This document shows, in pieces, positions 23,067 to 33,395 of a stretch of 64,000 nucleotides of DNA. Each line of letters opens with the position of its first letter. Positions within the stretch are counted from its first letter, which is position 1. This DNA is from Ophiocordyceps camponoti-saundersi (nom. inval.). Its lineage: Eukaryota > Ascomycota > Sordariomycetes > Hypocreales > Ophiocordycipitaceae. A model generated the notes under the pieces. It had not been told where the DNA came from. It worked only from the letters and a program-made list of their open reading frames with translations, and made no database searches. Position numbers and translations under genes: made by a program. The stretch lies in NCBI GenBank assembly GCA_003339415.1, contig PDHQ01000035.1, positions 164,540-228,539 on the forward strand, given 5' to 3'.

Positions 23067-26000
23067 ATGGACCGACAAGTCGCATTCGCTGCCGCCTCTC
23101 TGGCCATCGCCGCTCTCACCACGCTGCCGGCCCTGCATGCCCTCTTCTATCAGATCCGTCGTCGCACTCCAAAGGACCATTTTTACCAGGACAAAGACGG
23201 CAGTAGTACGCCCGAGACCGTCGCCGCTTTCTCCAATACGGCATCAAAGGCTGCCATTTTGGCTTTGTCCGTCCTGGCTCTGGCCTCCAGCATTGCTTCT
23301 GCCGTTCTGACCACGGCCAACTCGAGATTGGTCCTTGAAACTTGGCTGGTTGTTGGTTCTTGGGTAAGCCGGGCCGCCCTACTCCATTGTTCCCGTTTTG
23401 ACGACCTGCAGGCTGTCGTGCTGCTGCAGGCATTATCTTTATCTGCCAACCGGACGCCTGTCAGGGTCCACGACCTCGGCCTTTGGGCCTTTTTCGCCTG
23501 CTTGTCCGCCCTTGCGGCCACCGTCTTCCAGGCTGTCCATGTCCGCTGGCTGGAGCGGCCCCTTGAGGATTCCTCGCTCATCCTGCGCCTTGTCAATAGC
23601 TTTATCGGTGTCGCCCTGCTATTTGCCTGCCTCTCCATCCCACGCCGTCCCCGTGTCTTCTACAAGGGCCAGCCTGTCGATGATGAGTGGACCGTTTCGG
23701 CCATCAACAGACTTACCTGGACTTGGGCCGGTGCGCTTCTACAGACGGCCCGCGGCAAGGGGGATCTTGACACGCGAGATATTCCACAGCCGGATCATTT
23801 CATCCGAGCCCAAAGCCTCGTCGCGGCCTGGCCCGACACCAACCTCCAGGGCAAGCTTTTGCGCTCCATCTTCCGCGCCTATGGTTGGCGTCTCGCTTTG
23901 CAATGGGTCATCACAATTGGACGATGCGCCTTGGGGATTTTACCCTTTTGGGCCATGTTGCGACTGGTCCAGATTCTGGAGAAGAAAAGCTCAGGCGAAT
24001 TTTCTGCTACAGAGCTCTCCCTCGTCCTTCTCATGGGTGTCTGCACCATGGCCGAGCAGGTGAAATTTCATCCTACCTAATCACGAACCCGTCGCTCTGT
24101 CTTCTGACAAGTAAAAAAAAACCGCAGTGGATCGATGGCTGGGTCGTCTGGTACGCCATCACAAGGCTTTGCATTCCCGCTCGAGGCCAGCTCTCAGCCC
24201 TCGTCTTCGAAAAGTCCCTGCGACGGAAGAATGTCCGAGCAGCCGGTAAGCCGGAAGACGATACCGCAGACGACGACAAGGATGGCAATGGCAAGGATGA
24301 CGACTCGGACTCGGCCCAAGAGTCTTCCGTCACCAAGTCACGCCAGGCCATTGTGAATCTCGTCGGCGTCGACTCCAAGCACATTTCTGATTTCCTCATG
24401 ATACAGTTTTATATAATCAATAGCGTCGGCAAGCTCTTCATCTACTCGGCCTTTCTCGTGCAACTGATAGGATGGCTACCCTATGGGGCGGGAATTCTCG
24501 CCTGGGCGCTCGTCCTGCCCGTCAATACCTGGGTTTCCAAACTTTACATCAAGGCCGAAGACGGCCTCATGAAGACGAGAGACAGCAAGTTGGCCGTTGT
24601 CAATGAGGCGCTGCTTGGCATGCGCCAGATCAAGTTCTCGGCGCTTGAGAGCCAGTGGGAGGCCAAGATCCTCAAGATGCGAGAGACTGAGCTGGGCAAG
24701 ATCAGGCGAGTCTTCGCCGCCGACACGGTGCTTTTCTTCTGCTGGGTGGCCAGCCCCATTCTGCTGGCTGCGGCATCATTGGCCGTTTACGCTTCTGTCC
24801 ACGGCATCCTTTCTCCGTCCGTCGCCTTCGTCAGCGTCGGCATCTTCAAGAGCCTCGAAGTCTCGCTTTCGGCTCTTCCCGAACTCTTGGCCGGCGGTCT
24901 GGACACGCTCGTTTCCATCCGCCGGATCGAGACGTACCTGAGCGGCCCGGAAATGCAAAAGACGCTGTCTGAGGGCGTCGACGTCGGCTTTGATAATGCC
25001 ACCATTGCCTGGCCCGTAGATGCCGAGGTGCCGGATGAAGATCGCTTCATCCTGCGCGATGTGGACCTCACTTTTCCCGCGGGAGAGCTGTCGGTCATTT
25101 CTGGCAAGACAGGCACGGGCAAGAGCCTGCTGCTCAACGCCCTCATCGGCGAAGCCGACCTGCTGAAGGGCACCATCTACATGCCGCCGACGACGCCGCC
25201 ACTGGAGAGGAACGACGGTAAAGCGCACCCTGGCAATTGGATTCTCTCGGGCTCGCTGGCCTACGTCGGCCAGTCTCCGTGGCTGGAGAGCGCTTCCTTC
25301 CGAGACAACATTCTGTTTGGGCTGCCTCTGCTGGAGGATCGATACGACCAGGTGCTCGACGCTTGCGCCCTCAAGAGAGACCTGGAAATCCTGACGGACG
25401 GCGATCAGACAGAGTTGGGCGCCAATGGGATCAACCTGAGCGGTGGACAGAAGTGGCGCGTCACCCTGGCACGCGCCATCTACTCGCGGGCCGAAATCCT
25501 CGTCATGGATGACATCTTCAGCGCCGTTGACGCTCATGTGGGCCGTCACATCTTCGAAAAGTGTATAGCAGGCGACATCTGTCGCGGCAGGACGAGGATA
25601 CTCGTCACCCATCACGTCACCCTCGTCCAGTCTCATACCAAGTATGTCGTCGAGCTTGGAGACGGCACCGTGGAGCACCATGGTCTACTTTCCGAGCTTG
25701 CCGAGGACACGCTGCAGAAGATTAAGAGTCACGAGCAGACGGAGACGGAGGCGGCAGGGAAGAAGAAGTCGAGGAAGAACAGTATGGGCGTCGTCGAGCC
25801 CGGACCCTCGTCCGCTTCGGACCCTGCTGAGGGGGAGACCAACATGGATATTCCACCTGCGCTTCCGCCCAAGGCCGGCAAAAAGTTCATCGTCGACGAA
25901 GCTCGCGAGAAGGGCATGGTGAAACGACATGTCTACGCCACGTACATGCGAAGCAGCGGCGGCTCTTTCTTCTGGATCGTCTGCGCCATCATCTATGCTG

Positions 26001-27900
26001 CCTTCGAGGCCGGCAATTTAGGTAAGACAGAGCTCACGAAGGCGAGAGGAGACCGCACTGACCTGTTCATCTTATTCGTGCCCCTTCAGGACGTAACTGG
26101 TGGCTTCAGAAGTGGACAGACGACACCCAAACCCAGGACGCTGCCACAGAGCACGGCATGGCTTACGGCCTTTCCCTCCAGCACAGCGTGCAGCATGCCG
26201 CTCTTCGCACGGGAGTCCCCCATGATGCCCCGAGGCCCCTGTCCTTTTATCTCGGCATCTACGTTGCTCTGGCTGCAGGCAGCGGCATCATCGGGACCCT
26301 GCGGTTCCTGTGGTCGTTCGTCATGAGCATCAAGGCTAGCAAGGCTTTGTTCGAGCAAATCCTGTATGCCGTTTTGCGAACCAAGCTCCGGTGGATAGAC
26401 ACGGTTCCCGTCGGACGCATCCTCAACCGACTGACGGCCGATTTCGACATCATCGACAACAGGCTGACGGTGGACTTTGGCTTCCTGTTCTGGCGCTTGC
26501 TGGGCCTACTGGGCATCATCGTCGCCGCCATCCTCGTATCAACGTCGATCCTGCCGCTGGCCGCCATCCTCATCCTCATCGCCGGTCTCGTCGGCAGGAG
26601 ATTCATGGAGGGCGCCCGACCGGTCAAGCGGCTCGAGAGCACTGCCAAGTCACCCGTCTTCGAGCTCTTCAACGCGACACTCGCCGGCGTGTCGCTGCTG
26701 AGGGCTTTTCACAAGACGGGCGTCTACGTCGAACGCATGTATGGTCTTCTCGACTCTTGGGACGCGCTGAGCGTCAACGTCTGGCTGCTGAACCGATGGC
26801 TGGGCTTCCGCATGGCCCTCATCGGCACGCTCTTTACCACCCTCGTCGGCATCATCGTCGTCGGCTCACCCCTGGTGGATGCCGCCATGGCCGGTTTCAC
26901 CCTTTCCTTCGCCCTCGACTTCTCCGGCAACATGCTCATGGCTATCCGGGGCTACGCCTCGCTCGAACTGGACATGAACGCGGCTGAGCGTGTCGTCGAA
27001 TACACCGAGGTAGAGACGGAGGATCAGGGCGGCGTCGAACCGCCGGCTGCGTGGCCGACGTCGGGACGCGTACAGGTGCAAGACCTCGTAGCCGGCTACG
27101 CGGACGACCTGCCACCGGTGCTCAAGGGAATCTCGTTCGACATCGCCGACAACGAGAGAGTGGGCGTCATCGGTCGCACCGGGGCCGGCAAGTCGTCCCT
27201 CACCTTGGCGCTCTTTCGCTTCATCGAGGCCCGATCTGGCCGTGTCCTCATCGATGGGCTGGACATTTCCGGGGTCAGTCTCGGCAGCCTACGCTCTCGG
27301 CTGGCCATCATCCCTCAAGATCCCGTTCTCTTCTCCGGTACGGTCCGGAGCAACCTGGACCCCTTTAACCAACACACCGACGACGAGTTGCGCGACAGCC
27401 TTTCCCGGGTCCACCTGATCGATTCGGAGCCCGGGACTCCCTCGGCGGAAGGGTCGGGCTCCGGCTCCGGCTCCGGCTCGGAAGCGTCGCCGCAAAACGC
27501 CAACATCTTCCGCGACCTCTACAGCGGCATCTCCGAGTCCGGCGGGAACCTCTCGCAGGGCCAGCGCCAGCTCCTTTGCATCGCCCGCGCCATCGTCTCC
27601 CGCCCCAAAATCATGGTCCTCGACGAGGCGACGTCGGCCGTCGACATGGCCACGGACGCTCTCATCCAGCGCAGCATCCGCGAGCAGTTCCGCGACAGCA
27701 CCCTCATCGTCATCGCTCATCGTCTCAGCACAATTGCAGATTTCGATCGCATACTCGTCCTTTCCGACGGACGCGTCGTCGAGTTCGGCTCCCCTAAGGA
27801 GCTTTGGCATCGTACCGGTGGGCTGTTTCGCGCCATGTGTGATCATAGCGGTGAGAAGGAGAGGCTCACTGAGGTGATCACGGGTCACGGCCAGACATGA
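23067..27900 (+). CDS. ABC transporter, ABCC (MRP) family, full size with TMD0
   Basis: Exons: 23067-24059 (with a probable extra 48-nt intron 23364-23411), 24128-26021 and 26090-27900. The protein is 1549 aa with that intron removed, 1565 without. Architecture: N-terminal hydrophobic TMD0, TMD1, NBD1, linker, TMD2, NBD2. NBD1 has Walker A GKTGTGKS (~643), signature LSGGQ and a Walker B ending in VMDD, where Asp replaces the catalytic Glu, usual for ABCC proteins. NBD2 has GRTGAGKS (~1309), LSQGQ and VLDEATSAVD, so it carries the competent site. A Gly-Ser run (~1410) interrupts NBD2. Likely role: ATP-driven export of conjugated or amphipathic compounds at plasma or vacuolar membrane; the substrate is unknown. 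Introns at 24060 and 26022 are supported by in-frame stops and conserved joins. Confidence 0.9.
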
Positions 27901-28103
27901 AAGGGGTGAAGACGGGGAGGCAGAGCATAACCTGATACGTTTGGTTTCGTTTTTTCCTTTGTCTTGTTGGATTCCTTTTCTTTATTTTCTTCTCAAAAGA
28001 CGGCGATGAACATGCATGGACGGCTATAAGAAACACGAGCAAGAGAGCGAAGCATAGTCTATATCGTTTCAGAGCGAAGTTTGTTTGTTCTTCTTTTACT
28101 TTA

Positions 28104-28152
<49 letters not shown>

Positions 28153-28345
28153 GAAGATGGTTTTTCCCGGGGAAAAGTATCAAGCTCTCTCATTCTTGTC
28201 CGCATCGTATATAGAAAGTATGAAAGTCTAAGATCAAAAATGAAAAGCGTCGACAAATGTAAAGCAGCAAACGAGGTTGCGATGAAAGGAAACCCCAATA
28301 GCAAAAGCAAAAGCAGAGCACACACAAGCAAAACACAACAACTCT
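27901..28345. other. convergent 3' region with GA microsatellite
   Basis: Lies between the stop codons of two convergent genes. The GA dinucleotide run at 28106-28150 is the only marked feature. Confidence 0.6.
28106..28150. repeat. (GA)n microsatellite
   Basis: About 22 tandem GA units. Confidence 0.95.
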
Positions 28346-30875
28346 TCACTCAAGCGATGAAGCAAAGTCCCCAAAAGCCCGAGCAAGCTCAACAACAGGA
28401 GCCAAATGGCTCAGACGAACGGTAACGCCATCGAGCTCAGACGAAGAGGCATCGTCCTCAGCCAGCGCAAGAGCAGTCTGCAAAGCGTTACGAATCTCCC
28501 TCCCGTTCGCGTCGGGGAGGAGACCAACAGCGGACCTGACGGCGTCGCTGACGCGGACGCGACCGCGGGAAAGGCGCTCGAGCCTATCGCAGGCGTTGGA
28601 CCAGATCAGGCGGCGGTGGTCGTCGGTGAGGTCCCCGTAGTGAAGGGCGACGTGGATCCTGCTGAGGAAGGCCCTGTCGAAGGAGCGGACGCGATTGGTC
28701 GTCAGGATGAGGACGCCTCGGTAGTACTCCAGGGCGCGGAGGAAGAGGGCTACGAGGCCGTTTCGGGACACGTCGCACGGGCGGCGCTTTTCGAGGTAGA
28801 CGTCGGCCTCGTCGAGGAGGACGAGGGCGCCGTATCGTTGGCCCAGGCCGAGGAAGTAGTTGAGCCTCGACTCGACCAGCTGCTCGGTAGCCGAGAGGCC
28901 CAGGTCGCCGCTCGTGAGGGATAGAAGCGGCCGGTTGGTGAGCTCGGCCATGCACTCGGCCGTGCAGGTCTTGCCGACGCCGGGCTGGCCGTGGAGGAGA
29001 AGGATGCGACCCTCTCCTTTATTGCGGACGAAGTCGCCTGCCCAAGGCTCGACTCGATCACGGGAAGAAGTGAACTGGCCGACGAGAGCCTTGACGGTTC
29101 GCTTGGTGTCTTCGTCGATGACGAGCTGGCCAAAGGCATCCTTATCCGGCTGGAGAGGCCTCAGCTTGGCAACGTGTAGCGTCGCCCAGCGTCGCGTGCC
29201 GAGGACGAAGCCCGGGATGACCTTGCTGCAGACGAGGAAGAAGAAGTTGACGTTTTGCTCCGGAGTTCTGTCGCTGACCGGGTCCAGGTCCTCGAAGCCG
29301 TAAAAGGGGCTCCTGATGTCGCTCCTCGGCCGCTCTTGACCACAGGCCCGACATCCGCACCGCGGCGCGTTCTGCGGGAGACGATGTCTTCCCATCCTGA
29401 GAGGGAACATGCGTGGTGGCATGGGAGGAGGAGGATGAGGAGGAAGGGGAGTGTGAGGAGTAGTCCATCCACGCGTCGGAGACCGATCCTCGACGCCGAA
29501 CCTGTCAAAGCCGGCTCCGTCGCAGATGACGCGGCCCTTCATAAAGCCCGTTTGCGACTCTTCCTCCTCCTCACTCGGCCAGGCCTTCAGCAGCATGCCT
29601 TCGTATTGCATGTATGTCGGACGCTGGAGCAGCTCCCAGTAAAGCTTGCCGTCGTCCGTCTGCTTATCGCGCATACTTCGCCCTCCTTGAGCCTCCCAGT
29701 CCTCGGGCCAGAGGGCGGCGGGGATGATGGGCAGTCCTGCTACCGGATGCTCCCCTCGCCATCGCGGGACGTTGTGAACCTCATCGAGGCGCTGCAGTCT
29801 ACTCCCGTCAAACTCCAGTAGCCAGGCCATGACGCTGTAGCCGTCACTTTGGCATCTGGGCATCGTCACGCCGCTGACGACGTACGCGGTCCAGACGCTA
29901 AATCGCTTGGCGTAGACGACAGATCCGGGCTTAAGGAGAAGCCAGAAGAGGTCAAAGGTAGCCAATGGCCGATCGAGCCTGTGGAGCGTTTCTTCCCGCC
30001 GAACTTCTTCGCCGAGATGTCTTTCCAGGAAGCTGAGGAGGACATCGATGTGACGTGCCGTGGTAGCTATTTGCTCCGAGTTGTGTGTACTTGGCTGCTT
30101 GTCTCGGTAGTCCACGAGTTCTCGACGGTGGTAGAAGAGGGACCGGTAGGGGGCCGGTACGCTGAACGGGGTGCCGAAGACTAGGTCAGGGTCGTACCCA
30201 ACGACGGCCTGTAGAGCATTGATGAGGTGCTCTGAGTGGATGATCATGGTTTGGGAATGAGTCTCGTCATCATTGTGCTCAACGTCGTCTTCATTGTCCA
30301 GGCCGCAAACATCGTACGGATAGACAGCACCACGAGGAGGAGGAGGAGGAGGAGGAGGAGGAAGAGGAGCAAGTCGGTGGTAACTTCGACTTCCACGGGG
30401 CACGTTTTGGAACGCTCTGGTCACGATCTGCAACACAGACTTCTGTTCACTATCTGAATCCCTCGGGGAGCCATGAAGATCTGCATCGTCAAAGGGCGCG
30501 TCGCGGACGAGGGCTGTAAGGGCGTTGAGCGTGCGTCAACCGGCAGGAGGAGTGGAAAGCTTGGTTCGACCTACTGTCGACGAGCCGGTCATCTCTGTCA
30601 TAACGTTTGAGCGTATAGACAATGTCAGGAAATCTGCCGTCCGGTCCCGCAAGACTCGTCCAGGTAGACTCAGAGGAAGACGCAGTTGAAACTCCAAAGC
30701 TATCGATGGAACCAACGTCGTCTGCTACAGACTCGGGTTGAGAAAGGGGAAACATATAGACAAGCCTTGGTTTATCTTTGGTCGACGGCGTCCTTGCCGG
30801 TGTTGGATCTTGTTCAGACCCCTTTTCAAAGCAGCCCAAGGGATGGCGTGCACTAAATAACGAAGAGTAATTCAT
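28346..30875 (-). CDS. AAA+ ATPase with DUF7025-type N-terminal domain
   Basis: Two exons, 30875-30575 and 30513-28346, 822 aa, joined over a 61-nt intron (GTAGGT..TTACAG). The join turns PDIVYTLKRYDRDDRLVD into a region leading to SVLQIVTRAF, as in fungal DUF7025 ATPases. The second exon alone has no ATG at its head, which supports the upstream exon. Poly-Pro (~136-145) is encoded by a GGA repeat at ~30330-30372. Residues ~240-400 form the DUF7025-like region; the AAA module has Walker A GQPGVGKT (~610), Walker B ALVLLDEAD (~665) and sensor LILTTNRV with an Arg-rich end. A Cys cluster CGCRACGQ lies near 470. Function unknown; these fungal paralogues are often accessory genes. The start at 30875 is the least certain part. 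Confidence 0.8.
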
Positions 30876-31497
30876 CACCGCTGGATATCTGACTGGACTG
30901 ATGCCTGGACATGCCGGCGATAATTTAGTCGGCGCCCGTCAGCGGCGGTCTGTGACGCCAGCTCACTCCAAAACATTGGGACGAAAAGGCTCCCATTCGG
31001 CTGGCTGAGAGCTGCGGGTAAGACGCCTCCCCCCTTTACATGCGTATTTGTATAGACATCGTCAGACCATGCTGCTTCTCGGCCCCCAAACTGACGCCCA
31101 AGTCGGTTGGTACATTTGAGACACTGCCGGTAAGAGCCGCCGGATATCGAGCCAGAGACGGTACTGGCCAAGCCAAGGTGGTGCCGGCCTCCCGAAATTT
31201 GCGCCGGGCCTTTGACGGCCGTTTTGGACCCCAAAAGTGACATCGATCGACAGATGGGGAATTTTTCTATCGCTTCTCACACGCATTGCTCGCGCGTCTG
31301 AGAAAAGCGGTCGTCCGCGGTCGTCTGCGGCTCCATCCCGCCACTCTGCTCGCGTGATACAAGTTCCACAAAGGCCACAACGTGCCAAGAGCCCGAGGGC
31401 CTGTCTGGTCGTCTGTCTGTCAGGTCTTCCTTCAGTGCGCCACGTGCCATGTTTTGCTCAATGTTTGGGGGTTGTGTGTGTGTGTGGTATCAATGCA
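30876..31497. other. intergenic region
   Basis: Between the AAA ATPase start and the ATG6 stop, both on the minus strand. No gene recognised; a short GTGTGT tract lies near 31468-31480. Confidence 0.5.
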
Positions 31498-33047
31498 TCA
31501 TGGATTCCTCGCGTACGCGTTCCGGGTGCCTGAGCTCACGTTGCTGGCGTGGGCCAGGAGAAACTTGCAGCAGGTCAGGGTGAGCTTGCAAGCTTTGGTC
31601 CATCCATCGTCCTGCGCAATGCCAAGTTTGATGCTCACATCGCCGATCTTGTCGCCCTCGATTCTGTACGGCAGGCTCAGCGGGTTTCCCGACGGCTCCG
31701 TCTGCTCCTGGACGTGAACTCCCAGCTGCCGGACGAGCTCCAGAAAGGCCACCATGGCGTTGTCAAACTTGCGATGCATAAACGTGAGGCCCAGTGGCAT
31801 GTCTCCGGAGCTGTAGAGCTCCAGCACTTGCTTTTTGGGAGGCGGCTGCGTGATGCGGGAGCCCAGCCTGCTGGACGCCGGACTAGAGACCTCGTGACGG
31901 ACAATCTTGGAGGTGCTTCCCATCGGTTGGGGGTCATAGCCCTGAAACCGGTAGCTGAGCTTCTCGGCCACAGTGACGAGCAGTAACAGCGCATGGCCCC
32001 AGGCGGCGTTGATCTCGGGCCAATCCACCGGCTTGCTCGAAAGGCGCCCCAGTCGGAGGCCGTTTATCGTGGCGAAGCTGCCGTCGTGACTGATGCAGAA
32101 GGTGTCATTGTAAACGTTGGATCGCTGCAGCTTGTCGAGGAGCTGCGAGTCATTGCTGTACTTTGCGTTGACGCTGTCCCTCTCGGCCTGGAATTCGGCC
32201 ATGTTGGTGGCGAACTCGTTGCGCTCCCGCCAGAAAGACTCTTCCTCCTTATCCAGCTGCCTCGACTCCTCCTCGAGGGCCAGGATCTCCTCGTCGAGAG
32301 CGCTCTTGTCTTTCTCGAGCCTCAACAACTCTTCCATGGCCGCCCGCCGGTCCTTGTCGGCCTTGCTGAGCGCTTCCTGCTGAGCTTTGATGTCTTCCTG
32401 AGTCGGCTGCTCGGCTCGTGCCTGGCGCAAGTGTCTGACATAGGCATCTCTCTCCTTGGCCGCCATGTCCAGCTTTGTTTGAAGTCCATCGACGAGCACC
32501 TCGGTACATTCGACGCAGATGGGGTGGTCAATATCCGACCTTGCCGATAGAACCTCGAACAGCCTATTCATCCTCTCCATCTCGTCGGCATCGGAGGTTC
32601 GCTTGACCATGCTCGAGCCGGATGGGCGAAGGCGGGGGGAGGGCATCGTCGGCGGCTCCTTGTTCAGCTGCTGCGACTGGCCGACCTGTGATTCGGTGAG
32701 ATAGATGAAGGACATGGCAGAATCGCGCGGCTGGCCCCCGCTGTGACGTTTGAAGGACGGAGGGCCGGCGTTTCGAGACGCTTTCTCGTAAAGAGCACGT
32801 CGTGCGTGATCCTGCGGTGGCACGGCCGACGACCGGGGTTGATGAGACGGCTTCGACATTGGTGGCGATGACGGTGATGACGAGGCTGGAGGAGTTAACA
32901 CGAGTCTTCTCATCTCTTATATACACCGGGTTGGGGGCCACGGTGTCAAGGTTATGACGCACAGATGAGTAGGTCATAGGCCGCTGGGTTAAGTTCCTCG
33001 AGGGAGCCATCCAGCCTCAAGGGCTGGCGACATTTCTGGCAGTACAT
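31498..33047 (-). CDS. ATG6: Beclin-1 / Atg6 (Vps30), PI3-kinase complex subunit
   Basis: Two exons, 33047-32963 and 32885-31498, 490 aa. Exon 1 encodes MYCQKCRQPLRLDGSLEELN, the conserved Atg6 N-terminus with a CxxC. The 77-nt intron uses GTGCGT and CCTCCAG with a TTAAC branch site, the acceptor being the one that keeps frame and avoids a stop. A second CxxC (CVEC) lies near residue 118. A long Glu/Lys-rich coiled coil spans ~130-245 and the evolutionarily conserved APG6 domain follows (YNDTFCISHDG.FATINGLRLG). Family knowledge: scaffold of the Vps34 class III PI3-kinase complexes in autophagy and vacuolar sorting. The last ~10 residues are weakly supported because GTGAGC near 31538 looks like a donor site. 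Divergent from SCM3. Confidence 0.9.
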
Positions 33048-33395
33048 GGCACATGAATGCAGTAATGGGGGAAAGGTGGCCTCGAAGGAGGTGAGTGGTG
33101 TGAAGCTTGTGATTGCTGCCACCAGACACGTGAGGCAGTCTCCGTCTCTACTGTGCGGAGACTGACGGTTTTGTGAAACATGACACTGTGTAGCTGACAA
33201 ACGCGTTATCTCTCTCTACCTGGTACCTTCCCGAATCTCTCTACGCGATCAGACGCGACGCGGTTCCTCCAACTTAACTGACTCCGTTGGCAGCCATCGC
33301 GAAGTTGCTGAAATACCTTTTGCAGTGCTCATCTTGGTCGCATCTCTGTCGCGTGCAAGATGATACTCTGAGTCTTACGTTTTTCTCTTAAATCC
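33048..33395. promoter_or_regulatory. shared divergent promoter, ATG6 / SCM3
   Basis: 348 bp between divergent start codons; must hold both promoters. No specific element is evident. Confidence 0.5.

Noticed and set aside
24776..25681. 301-codon minus-strand open frame
   Set aside because: Antisense to the ABCC NBD1 region; the plus strand carries Walker and signature motifs.
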